Shown here: positions 24,804 to 32,539 of the stretch, piece after piece
Numbering within the stretch: position 1 is the first letter of the stretch
How the letters are laid out: every line of letters starts with the position of its first letter
Origin: Acidobacteriota bacterium
GTDB lineage: Bacteria; Acidobacteriota; Terriglobia; Terriglobales; Acidobacteriaceae
Assembly (NCBI GenBank): GCA_021800255.1
Contig: JAJYZC010000031.1
Location: 1 to 39,340, forward strand
Length of the DNA stretch: 39,340 nt
Direction: 5' to 3'
Notes under the pieces: model-generated
The model's input: the letters and a program-made list of their open reading frames with translations, nothing else
Told to the model about the DNA's origin: nothing
The model's database searches: none
Position numbers and translations under genes: made by a program

Positions 24804-24909
24804 CCAAGGAGGCGCTGCTCAGTCTCACCCAGAGCCTGTTCGGCAGGCTGGGGGCCAGGCGAATTGGCCTGCGCTGCGGGGGGCAGAATGGGCGGCGAGG
24901 TAAAGAACC

Positions 24910-25707
24910 ATGAAAACGCGCGGAATTTTGCCTGTGGCCTTGTTAGGGATGGCGCTGGCCGGGCCGGCCGCGGCGCAGCCGCAGAGCGGTGAGCAAGCGG
25001 CTGCGGCGAACACCACCCAGGCGCGCGCCGCGCTCGACGCCATGGTGCAGGCGCTGGGCGGCCAAGCCTGGCTCAACATGAAGAATAGGATGCTCGAAGA
25101 AAAGGTCGCCGCCTTCTTCCAGGGGCGGCCCGATCTCGGCACCACCCTCATCTTTCAGTACCAACAATGGCCGGACCGCGACCGCATCGAAGAGACCAAG
25201 CACCGCGACGTGGATGAGATTTATATAGGGAATGACGGCTGGGAGATCACCTACCGCGGCGTGCAGCAGTTGCCGAAGGATCAGGTGCGAGGCCACCTGC
25301 GCTGGCGCGAACACTCCCTGGAAACGGCCGTCAAGGTGTGGATGAAGAACCCGAAGACCCTCCTGCTTTATGAAGGGCCGCACCTGGTGGAGAACCGCCT
25401 GGGCGTGCAGGTCTCGCTCATCTCGCCCGATAACCACAGCACCACGATCGTGATGGACGCGAATACCCATCTCCCCCTGCGGGTGGAGTTCCAGTACCGC
25501 GATTCCGTCTACCACGATCTCAACACTGACGCCGAAGAGTACGACGACTACCACACCATCCAGGGCTTTCCCACGCCCTTCACCATCACCCGCTTCCATG
25601 ATGGCCAGATGTCCCACCAGTTCTTTGTGCTGCGCGCTGTTTATAACCAGGCGCTGCCTCCTGATTTCTGGGATATAGACGCAATCGCCCGCCGCGTAGA
25701 GAGGTAG
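24910..25707 (+). CDS. Exported protein, outer-membrane-lipoprotein-sorting-like
   Basis: 265 residues. A signal peptide (about 1-23, ending Ala-Ala-Ala-Gln) has no lipobox Cys. The mature part starts with a helix (Ala-Arg-Ala-Ala-Leu-Asp-Ala-Met-Val-Gln-Ala-Leu-Gly-Gly) and continues as beta-strands such as Leu-Ile-Phe-Gln-Tyr-Gln-Gln-Trp-Pro-Asp-Arg, Gly-Asn-Asp-Gly-Trp-Glu and Leu-Pro-Leu-Arg-Val-Glu-Phe-Gln-Tyr. The layout resembles LolA/LolB-fold periplasmic proteins, but identity is weak. It may handle lipids or lipoproteins near the Wzi gene. Length is constant for such proteins. Confidence 0.5.
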   Translation: MKTRGILPVALLGMALAGPAAAQPQSGEQAAAANTTQARAALDAMVQALGGQAWLNMKNRMLEEKVAAFFQGRPDLGTTLIFQYQQWPDRDRIEETKHRDVDEIYIGNDGWEITYRGVQQLPKDQVRGHLRWREHSLETAVKVWMKNPKTLLLYEGPHLVENRLGVQVSLISPDNHSTTIVMDANTHLPLRVEFQYRDSVYHDLNTDAEEYDDYHTIQGFPTPFTITRFHDGQMSHQFFVLRAVYNQALPPDFWDIDAIARRVER

Positions 25708-25783
25708 CGCCGCAGATCGCGGCTTGGCAGGCGGAAGAGATGTCGCGGCCGGCGCGCCCGTCAGCCCTTCACAGGGAATGGAA

Positions 25784-25803
25784 GAACCGCCCGAAGGCGG
25801 TTC
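25784..25803. repeat. 8-bp hairpin with CGAA loop
   Basis: GAACCGCC pairs with GGCGGTTC around CGAA; no U-tract. A 3' structure of the exported-protein gene is possible. Confidence 0.4.
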
Positions 25804-25870
25804 GCGGTAGCGGGTTGTACGTCTCCTGCGTTTACAATCGCAGCAGCCAATAAGGCTCCTTGCCTTGACG

Positions 25871-26740
25871 ATGACCACAAGGAAAAAACAGGCCGCGCCG
25901 CCCGGCAACGGTGGTTTTTCGCTCGTCTCCCGGGCGAGGCTGCTCGAACTCTACGCCGCACTGCTCCAGTGCCGGATGTTAGAAGAGCGCGCCAGCGTTC
26001 TGCTCGCGCGAGACGGATTGCCGGCAAGCCGCCGCCTTGGCTGCGAGGCGTCCGCAGTGGGAGTGGCCATCGGCCTGCTCCCTGAGGACACATTGGCCGT
26101 GTGCCATGGCAGCCTGAGTATACATTTTATGCGGGGCGTGCCGCTCCGCCAGCTTTATGCCTTGCTCCGCCCAGCAGGGGCCTGCGCAGGGAAAGCTCGC
26201 CGCGCCGCTGGCGCCTCGCAGCACCTAGCCGCGATCCAGCCGGCGGCCTCCAGCCAGACGGATAAAGCCCACCGGGTCGCAGTCGTCTTTTGTGGCGCAC
26301 CAGCGTGGAAAGACGCGGCACATGCCTCTTGGCGCCAAGCTATGCGCCGCGCCGGCGCCGGGAGTCTGCCGGTTGTTTTTGTCCGTCACAGCGATGCGGA
26401 CGCTAAAAACCGGGACCGGCAAGCTGAACATTCCGGATTCCCCAGCATCGTTGTGGATGGAAACGACGTGGTGGCCATCTACCGCGTGGCCTCTGAAGCC
26501 ATTGCCCATGCCCGCCGCGGCAACGGCCCTACGCTCATCGATTGCAGAATCACGCGCCAACGGGGCGAGGGAATGCCTTCGGGCAGGCTCGCCGGCGACC
26601 CTGTTCTCAATCTGGAGAACTACCTCGCCCAGAGGGGATTATTCGCAGCGAAGCTCAAAGCTGAGATCGCGGCCAGATTCAAGCGCAGACTCCGCAGCGC
26701 GCAGGGCTTTTTCGCGCCCGGCGCGGGTCCTCACAAGTGA
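25871..26740 (+). CDS. Degenerate E1-alpha-like (dehydrogenase E1 component) protein lacking the ThDP motif
   Basis: 289 residues from ATG 25871. The N-terminal half follows 2-oxoacid dehydrogenase E1-alpha: Leu-Leu-Glu-Leu-Tyr-Ala-Ala-Leu-Leu-Gln-Cys-Arg-Met-Leu-Glu-Glu-Arg (about 25-41), Gly-Cys-Glu-Ala-Ser-Ala-Val-Gly-Val-Ala-Ile-Gly-Leu, and His-Phe-Met-Arg-Gly-Val. The later part has Leu-Pro-Val-Val-Phe-Val, Val-Asp-Gly-Asn-Asp-Val-Val-Ala-Ile-Tyr and Gly-Pro-Thr-Leu-Ile-Asp-Cys. The Gly-Asp-Gly...Asn thiamine-diphosphate/Mg motif is missing: Phe-Cys-Gly-Ala-Pro-Ala-Trp-Lys-Asp stands in its place, and the loop before it is shortened. A catalytically dead paralogue is the best reading. 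No E1-beta or E2 lies nearby. Wzi follows 13 bp later. Confidence 0.65.
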   Translation: MTTRKKQAAPPGNGGFSLVSRARLLELYAALLQCRMLEERASVLLARDGLPASRRLGCEASAVGVAIGLLPEDTLAVCHGSLSIHFMRGVPLRQLYALLRPAGACAGKARRAAGASQHLAAIQPAASSQTDKAHRVAVVFCGAPAWKDAAHASWRQAMRRAGAGSLPVVFVRHSDADAKNRDRQAEHSGFPSIVVDGNDVVAIYRVASEAIAHARRGNGPTLIDCRITRQRGEGMPSGRLAGDPVLNLENYLAQRGLFAAKLKAEIAARFKRRLRSAQGFFAPGAGPHK

Positions 26741-26753
26741 TACAGTGGGAAAC

Positions 26754-28628
26754 ATGAACGTGAACTTACGCTTCATCTGGGTTCCTCGAATTCTGGGTGC
26801 GGCCGTGCTGGCAGGACTGTTTCTCATTCCCGCCGGCAACTTAGCGGCTGAACAGCCGGCAACGCCGGAAGGAGCGGGACAGGTGGCGAGCGCCGCCAGC
26901 GGCGCCGAATCGGTCTGTGAACCCGGGCAGCTAGGCTCGCCCTTCATTCCCGTGGACAGTTGGATTTATCCGGAGATTCTGCGGCTCTACTCGATGGGCT
27001 ACATCGATAACATATTTCTGGGAATCCGTCCTTGGACGCGCGCCTTGGTCAGTCAGATGCTGGATGAGGCCGCCCCGCGTATCAGCGATGCGGAAGGCCG
27101 CGGCGACCCAACCGCGCAACAGGCGCAGGAGATATACAACGCCATCAACTACGAGTTGCTCCCCGACGTCGAGGGCCCGTGTCTGGCCCTGAAAGGCAAG
27201 GCCCGCATCACCTCCGTGTACAGCGTGGCCCGCGCCATCAGCGGCACGCCTTTGCGCGACAGCTTTCATCTCGGCTCGACCATCATCAACGACTACGGCC
27301 GGCCCTACGAAAACGGCTTCAACAACTATTCGGGCATCAGCGGCTACGCAACCGCCGGACGGTTCGCAGTCTACGTGCGCAGCGAGTTTCAGGGCGCGCC
27401 TTCGGCCGCAGGCTACCCCACCGCGCTGGCGCAGACGCTCTCCAACGATGACGGCTTGAGCTTCCTCAACCCTGCCACCAACACGCCCTACAACCAGCCG
27501 ACCATCCCTCTGGGGCCCATCGCCACGGCCACCCAGGGGCGCGTCGTCGAGGCCTACGCCTCCGTCCAGGTGCTCAACCATGTGATCTCCTTCGGCAAGG
27601 TGGACGATTGGCTGAGTCCGGCCGAAGGCGCCAGCATGGCTTACTCCAATAACGCTGAAGATATTTACGCCTTTCACATCGATCGCATCGAACCGCTCTA
27701 CATTCCTCTGCTCTCGCGCCTCACCGGACCATTCCGGTACGAGTTTCTGGTCGGATCGCTCAGGGGCCACACCCTCATGCCCAACCCCGCCTGCGATGCC
27801 GCCTGTCAGGCCAGCTCCGAACCCGCCGTGCCCAACGTCATCAATCCCGGCGACCCCTGGGTGCACGTCGAGCAGCTCAGTTTCAAGCCCACCCCCAACG
27901 TCGAATTCGGCTTCGAGCGCACGGTGATCTTTGGAGGCGAAGGCCACTCGCCGGTCACCCTGCACACCTTTCTGAGGAGCTTCTTCAGCTTTGCATCGCC
28001 CAGTGGAACGACCAAATTCGGTTTCAACGATCCGGGCGCGCGCTTCGGCTCCTTCCAAGCCTCTTACCGGCTGCCGTTCATGCGCCACTGGCTCACCTTC
28101 TACACCGACTCCGAGGTGCACGACGATGTTTCCCCCATCGATGCTCCACGCCGCGCTGCCTGGCGTCCGGGCCTTTACCTGTCGCACGTGCCCGGCATTC
28201 CCCGTCTGGATCTCCGCGTCGAGGGAGCGATGACCGATCCTTCCGTTTCGACCAGCCAAGGGGGGACGTTCATGTACTGGGAGACCATGGAGCGCCAGGG
28301 CTACACCAACCAGGGCCAGATCTTTGGCGACTGGATCGGCCGCGAGGACAAGGGAGGACAAGCCTGGATTACCTATCACCTGAGCGGAGACGAGTGGATC
28401 CAGGCAAACTGGCGCCGTCAAAAGGCCGCCAAGGACTTCATTCCCGACGGCACCACGCTGGATGACTTCGGCGTTCAGGTCGTCAAGCGCATCGGCAAGG
28501 ACATCGCCATCAATGGCAATTTTACTTATGAGAACTGGAGGGCTCCCATCTACAAGCCCGGCCAACAGACCGTGACCACCACCGACATCCAGCTCACCTG
28601 GTATCCGCAGCGCAAGATCAGTTTTTAG
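26754..28628 (+). CDS. Capsule assembly Wzi family outer-membrane protein
   Basis: 624 residues from ATG 26754. A signal peptide (about 1-30) precedes a helical N-terminal region (Val-Asp-Ser-Trp-Ile-Tyr-Pro-Glu-Ile-Leu-Arg-Leu-Tyr-Ser-Met-Gly-Tyr, about 65-81). A beta-barrel with many aromatic-ended strands follows, for example Ser-Phe-Gly-Lys-Val-Asp-Asp-Trp-Leu-Ser-Pro and Val-Glu-Phe-Gly-Phe-Glu-Arg-Thr-Val-Ile-Phe-Gly-Gly. This is the acidobacterial form of Wzi, larger than enteric Wzi (about 475). Wzi-type proteins bind surface polysaccharide. The upstream reading frame merely continues into the previous gene's frame and is not used. Probably co-transcribed with the E1-alpha-like gene. 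Confidence 0.78.
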   Translation: MNVNLRFIWVPRILGAAVLAGLFLIPAGNLAAEQPATPEGAGQVASAASGAESVCEPGQLGSPFIPVDSWIYPEILRLYSMGYIDNIFLGIRPWTRALVSQMLDEAAPRISDAEGRGDPTAQQAQEIYNAINYELLPDVEGPCLALKGKARITSVYSVARAISGTPLRDSFHLGSTIINDYGRPYENGFNNYSGISGYATAGRFAVYVRSEFQGAPSAAGYPTALAQTLSNDDGLSFLNPATNTPYNQPTIPLGPIATATQGRVVEAYASVQVLNHVISFGKVDDWLSPAEGASMAYSNNAEDIYAFHIDRIEPLYIPLLSRLTGPFRYEFLVGSLRGHTLMPNPACDAACQASSEPAVPNVINPGDPWVHVEQLSFKPTPNVEFGFERTVIFGGEGHSPVTLHTFLRSFFSFASPSGTTKFGFNDPGARFGSFQASYRLPFMRHWLTFYTDSEVHDDVSPIDAPRRAAWRPGLYLSHVPGIPRLDLRVEGAMTDPSVSTSQGGTFMYWETMERQGYTNQGQIFGDWIGREDKGGQAWITYHLSGDEWIQANWRRQKAAKDFIPDGTTLDDFGVQVVKRIGKDIAINGNFTYENWRAPIYKPGQQTVTTTDIQLTWYPQRKISF

Positions 28629-28805
28629 ATCTGAGTTATTTCTCAGCGAGCCCCTGTTGCAGCGGGTCAAACGGCGATCCCGAAGGAAGTTGCTGCGTTG
28701 CCCCGGCAGCTTCGGGCATTTCCCCTGTGGAATCGCTCTGCTCCCCGGCCACAATACACAAAAACCAGGGAGAGGCATGAACTCTGCGACGGTTGCCTGA
28801 AGGCT

Positions 28806-30038
28806 TTATTGTCCCAGCGCCAGCGAGGGGTCGGCGGTGAGGCCGGGCGGCGCGAACTCATTGTTTTTGAAGCGCGGCCAGGCGGCGGCGGCGATCATGG
28901 CGGCATTGTCGGTGGAGAGCGCAAGGGTGGGGAAGGCGATGCCCAGGCCGCGGCGCGCCGATTCAGCGCTGAAGCGGGCGCGGAGTTCGCGGTTGGCGGC
29001 CACTCCTCCCGTGACCAGGATGCGCGCGGCGCCCAGCGCCTCAGCGGCGGCGAAGGTCTTCTTCATCAGGTCGCCGATGACCGCGTGCTGGAAGCTGGCG
29101 ATCAGGTCGAGGGTCAGCGGGTCGCAGGTTGCGAGCGCAGCTTCGGCAGTGGGCTGCGCCGGAGCGTCAGGCCCGGTAAACAGCGCCTCGCGCCGTGATT
29201 CGGCCTCCGGGCGGAGATTGTGCAGCTCGAAGTAGCGCAGCACGGCGGTCTTGATCCCTGAAAACGAGAAGAGAAAGCGCGGGTCCAGATGCGCGATGGG
29301 GGCGGTCTTGGCGGCCTTGGTGCGAGGCGGCTTACCGCCAAGGTGAACCTTGGGTTTGATCTGCGCGAAGGTGAAGGGCACGGCGTGCGCATTGCCGTGG
29401 GCGGCGAGCGCGTCCATCCAAGGACCCCCAGGGTAGCCGAGGCCGAGCAGCTTGGCCACCTTGTCGAAGGCCTCGCCGGCGGCGTCATCGACGGTGCGGC
29501 CGATGAGCGTGTAATGCCACGCTCCGTGCGCGGGCCGGGCAAGATACAAGTGGGTGTGGCCGCCGGAGACGACCAGAGCCAGGGACTGCGCGTCCAGCGA
29601 GCCGGACGGTCCTTGACCTGCCCCATACGGCGCCAACTCGGATTTTTCTTTCTCGCGCTCATGCAAGAGCACGGCGTGAATGTGGCCTTCGAGGTGATTG
29701 ACGGCGATCAGGGGAAGGTTGCGCGCGTAGGCGAGCGCCTTGGCATACGTGATGCCGGTCAGCAGCGCGCCCGCCAGGCCAGGACCGGAGGTGACAGCGA
29801 TAGCGTCGAGATCGGCGAGCGTGACATTCGCCTCGCCGAGCGCGGCGCGGACCACGGGAACGATGGCGCGCAGATGCTCGCGGCTGGCCAGCTCCGGCAC
29901 TACGCCGCCGTAGCGGGAGTGGGTGGAAATCTGTGACGCGACGACGGAGGAAATCGTGCGCGCCCCACGCTCGACCACGGCCGCCGCGGTCTCGTCGCAG
30001 GAGGTTTCAATGCCGAGAATCAGGCCGGAGCCAGGCAT
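28806..30038 (-). CDS. tsaD: tRNA N6-threonylcarbamoyladenosine transferase subunit TsaD
   Basis: 410 residues of the ASKHA fold: Leu-Gly-Ile-Glu-Thr-Ser-Cys-Asp-Glu-Thr (8-17), Gly-Pro-Gly-Leu-Ala-Gly-Ala-Leu (86-93), metal ligands His115 and His119 in His-Leu-Glu-Gly-His, Ser-Gly-Gly-His-Thr (158-162), Phe-Ser-Phe-Ser-Gly-Ile-Lys-Thr (257-264) and Ser-Thr-Asp377-Asn. With TsaB and TsaE it installs t6A37 on ANN-decoding tRNAs. It is about 70 residues longer than E. coli TsaD; the extra residues sit around 128-150, 232-248 and 278-305, all Pro/Ala/charged. It is divergent from the CCA-adding gene and convergent with wzi. Confidence 0.96.
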   Translation of the reverse strand: MPGSGLILGIETSCDETAAAVVERGARTISSVVASQISTHSRYGGVVPELASREHLRAIVPVVRAALGEANVTLADLDAIAVTSGPGLAGALLTGITYAKALAYARNLPLIAVNHLEGHIHAVLLHEREKEKSELAPYGAGQGPSGSLDAQSLALVVSGGHTHLYLARPAHGAWHYTLIGRTVDDAAGEAFDKVAKLLGLGYPGGPWMDALAAHGNAHAVPFTFAQIKPKVHLGGKPPRTKAAKTAPIAHLDPRFLFSFSGIKTAVLRYFELHNLRPEAESRREALFTGPDAPAQPTAEAALATCDPLTLDLIASFQHAVIGDLMKKTFAAAEALGAARILVTGGVAANRELRARFSAESARRGLGIAFPTLALSTDNAAMIAAAAWPRFKNNEFAPPGLTADPSLALGQ

Positions 30039-30089
30039 ACCTACAGTCTAGGTCTCTGGCCGCTTGATTTTGCACCATCCTTGGGTGCC

Positions 30090-30111
30090 CCAGGTCCCCT
30101 TCGGGACCTGG
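30090..30111. repeat. 9-bp hairpin between tsaD and the CCA-adding gene
   Basis: CCAGGTCCC pairs with GGGACCTGG around CTTC, preceded by GGGTGCC. It lies in the 126-bp divergent intergenic region; a dispersed repeat or 5' leader structure. Confidence 0.45.
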
Positions 30112-30164
30112 AAAGCACGTGAGCGCGGACCGCATCTTCGCATGCGCGGGTTGGTAGGGTAAGA

Positions 30165-31580
30165 ATGGTAGCAACAGCGATGGCGGAGACAGGACAATTT
30201 GAAGCGGCGTTGCGCATTGTGGAGGCGCTGCGCGGGAGCGGGTACGAGGCATACCTCGCCGGCGGGTGCGTGCGCGATCTGCTCTTGGGCCGCAAGCCCA
30301 ACGACTACGACGTGGCTACCAATGCCACGCCGGACGTGGTGCTGGAGATGTTTCCGCGCACCTTCGCCGTGGGCGCGCACTTCGGGGTGGTGCTCGTGGC
30401 TCCTGAGATTGCCGCGCCGGAGACAGAGAACCCCGGCTTCGTGACCGAGGTGGCCACCTTCCGTTCCGATTTGGCGTATACGGATGGGCGGCATCCCGAT
30501 GCGGTGCGTTACACGCAGACCGCCGAAGACGACGTGCGGCGGCGCGACTTCACCATCAACGGTTTGTTGCTGGATCCTCTGCGCGGAGGCGGATCTTGGG
30601 ACCGGAGAATTGCAGATGCGAATGCCCTCCGCGCGGCGGTCATCGACCACGTGGGCGGGCTGGCCGATCTCGACGCGGGCCTGGTCCGGGCCATCGGGCG
30701 GCCGGAGCTGCGCTTTGAGGAGGACCGCCTGCGCATGTTGCGCGGGGTGCGCTTTGCGGCGCGTTTCGGCTTCGAGCTGGAGGCCGTAACCGGGCGCGCC
30801 ATGCGCTCGCTGGCCTCCCGCATCCACGCCGTGAGCCGCGAGCGGGTGCGCGACGAGCTCACCAAGATGCTCACCGAGGGCCACGCGCGGCGGGCCTTTG
30901 AGCTGCTGGACGAAACCGGCCTGCTGGCCGAGGTGCTGCCTGAAGTGGCGCGCATGAAGGGCGTCGAGCAGCCGCCGCAGTTTCATCCCGAGGGCGACGT
31001 GTGGACGCACACCCTGATGCTGCTCGAACAATTGGAGCCGGACTGCTCCATGACGCTCGCCTGGGGCGCGCTGCTGCATGACGTCGGCAAGCCGCCCACC
31101 TTCCGCCGCGCACCGGACCGCATCCGCTTCGACGGCCACGTGGAGGTGGGCGCGGCCGTGGCCGCGGAGATTTGCCGGCGCTTCCGCTTCTCGAACGGCG
31201 AGACACGGCAGGTGCTGGCGCTGATTGAGAATCACATGCGCTTCATGGACGCGCAGCGGATGAAGGCCGCGACGCTGAAGCGGTTCTTCCGGCTGGAGCG
31301 GTTTGACGAGCACCTGGCCCTGCACCGTATGGATTGCCTGGCCGCGAGCCGCAACCTGGAGCACTGGGAGTTTGTGCGTGAGCGCCGGCAGGCGATGCCC
31401 GAGGAGGCGGTGCGTCCGCACCCGCTGCTGACAGGCAGGGACCTGATCGCCGCAGGCTACGCGCCGGGGCCGAAGTTCCGCCAGATGCTCAGTGCGGTCG
31501 AGGATGCGCAACTGGAAGGCGCGATCGGAACCCCGGAAGAGGCGCTCGACCTGGTGCGGGAACGGTTTCCGGAGGGGTGA
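30165..31580 (+). CDS. CCA tRNA nucleotidyltransferase / poly(A) polymerase-type enzyme with HD domain
   Basis: 471 residues. The class II nucleotidyltransferase core shows Gly-Gly-Cys-Val-Arg-Asp (33-38), Asp-Tyr-Asp (47-49), Arg-Arg-Asp-Phe-Thr-Ile-Asn-Gly (126-133), Glu-Asp-Arg-Leu-Arg-Met-Leu-Arg (186-193) and Glu-Arg-Val-Arg-Asp-Glu-Leu (226-232). An HD phosphohydrolase domain follows, with His305-Asp306 in Leu-Leu-His-Asp-Val-Gly-Lys and His325 nearby. It adds or repairs tRNA 3' CCA (or adds A tails), and the HD domain adds phosphatase/phosphodiesterase activity. Which of CCA- or A-adding it performs cannot be settled from motifs alone. Start ATG 30165; ATG 30180 is possible. Confidence 0.88.
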   Translation: MVATAMAETGQFEAALRIVEALRGSGYEAYLAGGCVRDLLLGRKPNDYDVATNATPDVVLEMFPRTFAVGAHFGVVLVAPEIAAPETENPGFVTEVATFRSDLAYTDGRHPDAVRYTQTAEDDVRRRDFTINGLLLDPLRGGGSWDRRIADANALRAAVIDHVGGLADLDAGLVRAIGRPELRFEEDRLRMLRGVRFAARFGFELEAVTGRAMRSLASRIHAVSRERVRDELTKMLTEGHARRAFELLDETGLLAEVLPEVARMKGVEQPPQFHPEGDVWTHTLMLLEQLEPDCSMTLAWGALLHDVGKPPTFRRAPDRIRFDGHVEVGAAVAAEICRRFRFSNGETRQVLALIENHMRFMDAQRMKAATLKRFFRLERFDEHLALHRMDCLAASRNLEHWEFVRERRQAMPEEAVRPHPLLTGRDLIAAGYAPGPKFRQMLSAVEDAQLEGAIGTPEEALDLVRERFPEG

Positions 31581-31691
31581 ATGCGATGGATCGTGCTGCC
31601 AATTGCAGCGGTAAGACCGTCCGGCTCCTTCCTATAAAATGAGTGACAGAAGGACGCAGCGTTGAGCGATTGAGAGGTTAAAGAACAGGCT

Positions 31692-32441
31692 ATGGAGGAT
31701 CTGCAGGGAAGAGTTGCGCTGGTGACGGGCGCGGCGCAGGGAATCGGGCGCGCGATTGCGCTGGAACTGGCCGTAGCGGGAGCCACGCTTGTGCTGGCCG
31801 ACATCAACGAGGCTAAGCTGGCCGGGACTGCGGCCGAGTTGAAGGCGACAGGTGCGGAGGCGGCAGCGTTCACCATGAACGTCTCGAGCCAGGAGTCGAT
31901 CGAAACCGGCGCGAAAGCGATCCTGGAGCGCTTCGGCAAGGTCGAAATCCTGGTCAACAACGCCGGCATCACGCGCGACAACTTGGTGCTGCGCATGAAG
32001 CGCGCCGACTGGGACAGCGTAATCGGTATCAATTTGACCGGGGCTTTCCTGCTGACGCAGGCGCTGCTTCCGGTTATGCTCAAGAACCGCTGGGGGCGGA
32101 TTGTGAACATCGCCAGCGTGGTGGGGCGCGCCGGGCAGGCGGGCCAGGTGAACTACGCCGCCTCCAAAGCGGGGCTCATCGGGTTCACGCGGTCGCTGGC
32201 CCGCGAAGTGGCCTCGCGCGGCATTACCGTAAATGCCGTGGCCCCGGGATACATTGAAACGCCCATGACCGAGGTGTTGAGCGAGCAGCAGAACGCAGCC
32301 ATGATGGCCACCATTCCCTTGGGCCGCCGGGGAACCCCGCAGGATGTGGCGCAGGCGGTGAAGTTCCTGGCCTCGGATGCGGCGTCGTACATCACCGGGC
32401 ACGTGCTGGACGTGAACGGCGGCATGTTTATGGGCGGCTGA
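31692..32441 (+). CDS. fabG: 3-oxoacyl-[ACP] reductase FabG
   Basis: 249 residues, classical SDR: Thr-Gly-Ala-Ala-Gln-Gly-Ile-Gly (12-19), Asn-Asn-Ala-Gly (89-92), Asn114, catalytic Ser142-Tyr155-Lys159 and Pro-Gly-Tyr-Ile-Glu-Thr-Pro-Met-Thr. It reduces beta-ketoacyl-ACP with NADPH in fatty acid synthesis. The Leu-Val-Leu-Arg-Met-Lys and C-terminal Val-Leu-Asp-Val-Asn-Gly-Gly-Met segments are FabG-typical. It stands alone without fabD/acpP/fabF neighbours, so a role in another reductase pathway cannot be excluded. Confidence 0.88.
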   Translation: MEDLQGRVALVTGAAQGIGRAIALELAVAGATLVLADINEAKLAGTAAELKATGAEAAAFTMNVSSQESIETGAKAILERFGKVEILVNNAGITRDNLVLRMKRADWDSVIGINLTGAFLLTQALLPVMLKNRWGRIVNIASVVGRAGQAGQVNYAASKAGLIGFTRSLAREVASRGITVNAVAPGYIETPMTEVLSEQQNAAMMATIPLGRRGTPQDVAQAVKFLASDAASYITGHVLDVNGGMFMGG

Positions 32442-32539
32442 AGGCGCGCCCCTGCGTGCAACGCCTGGACTGCCCCGGCAGAATACGTATCTTCAAGTTT
32501 TAATTGCCGTGTGCCGATATACGTTCCAGGAACAAGCGC

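Noticed and set aside
26931-28778. 615-codon minus-strand frame opposite wzi
   Set aside because: Val/Gly/His-rich shadow with no recognisable motif; the Wzi-like product is well supported.
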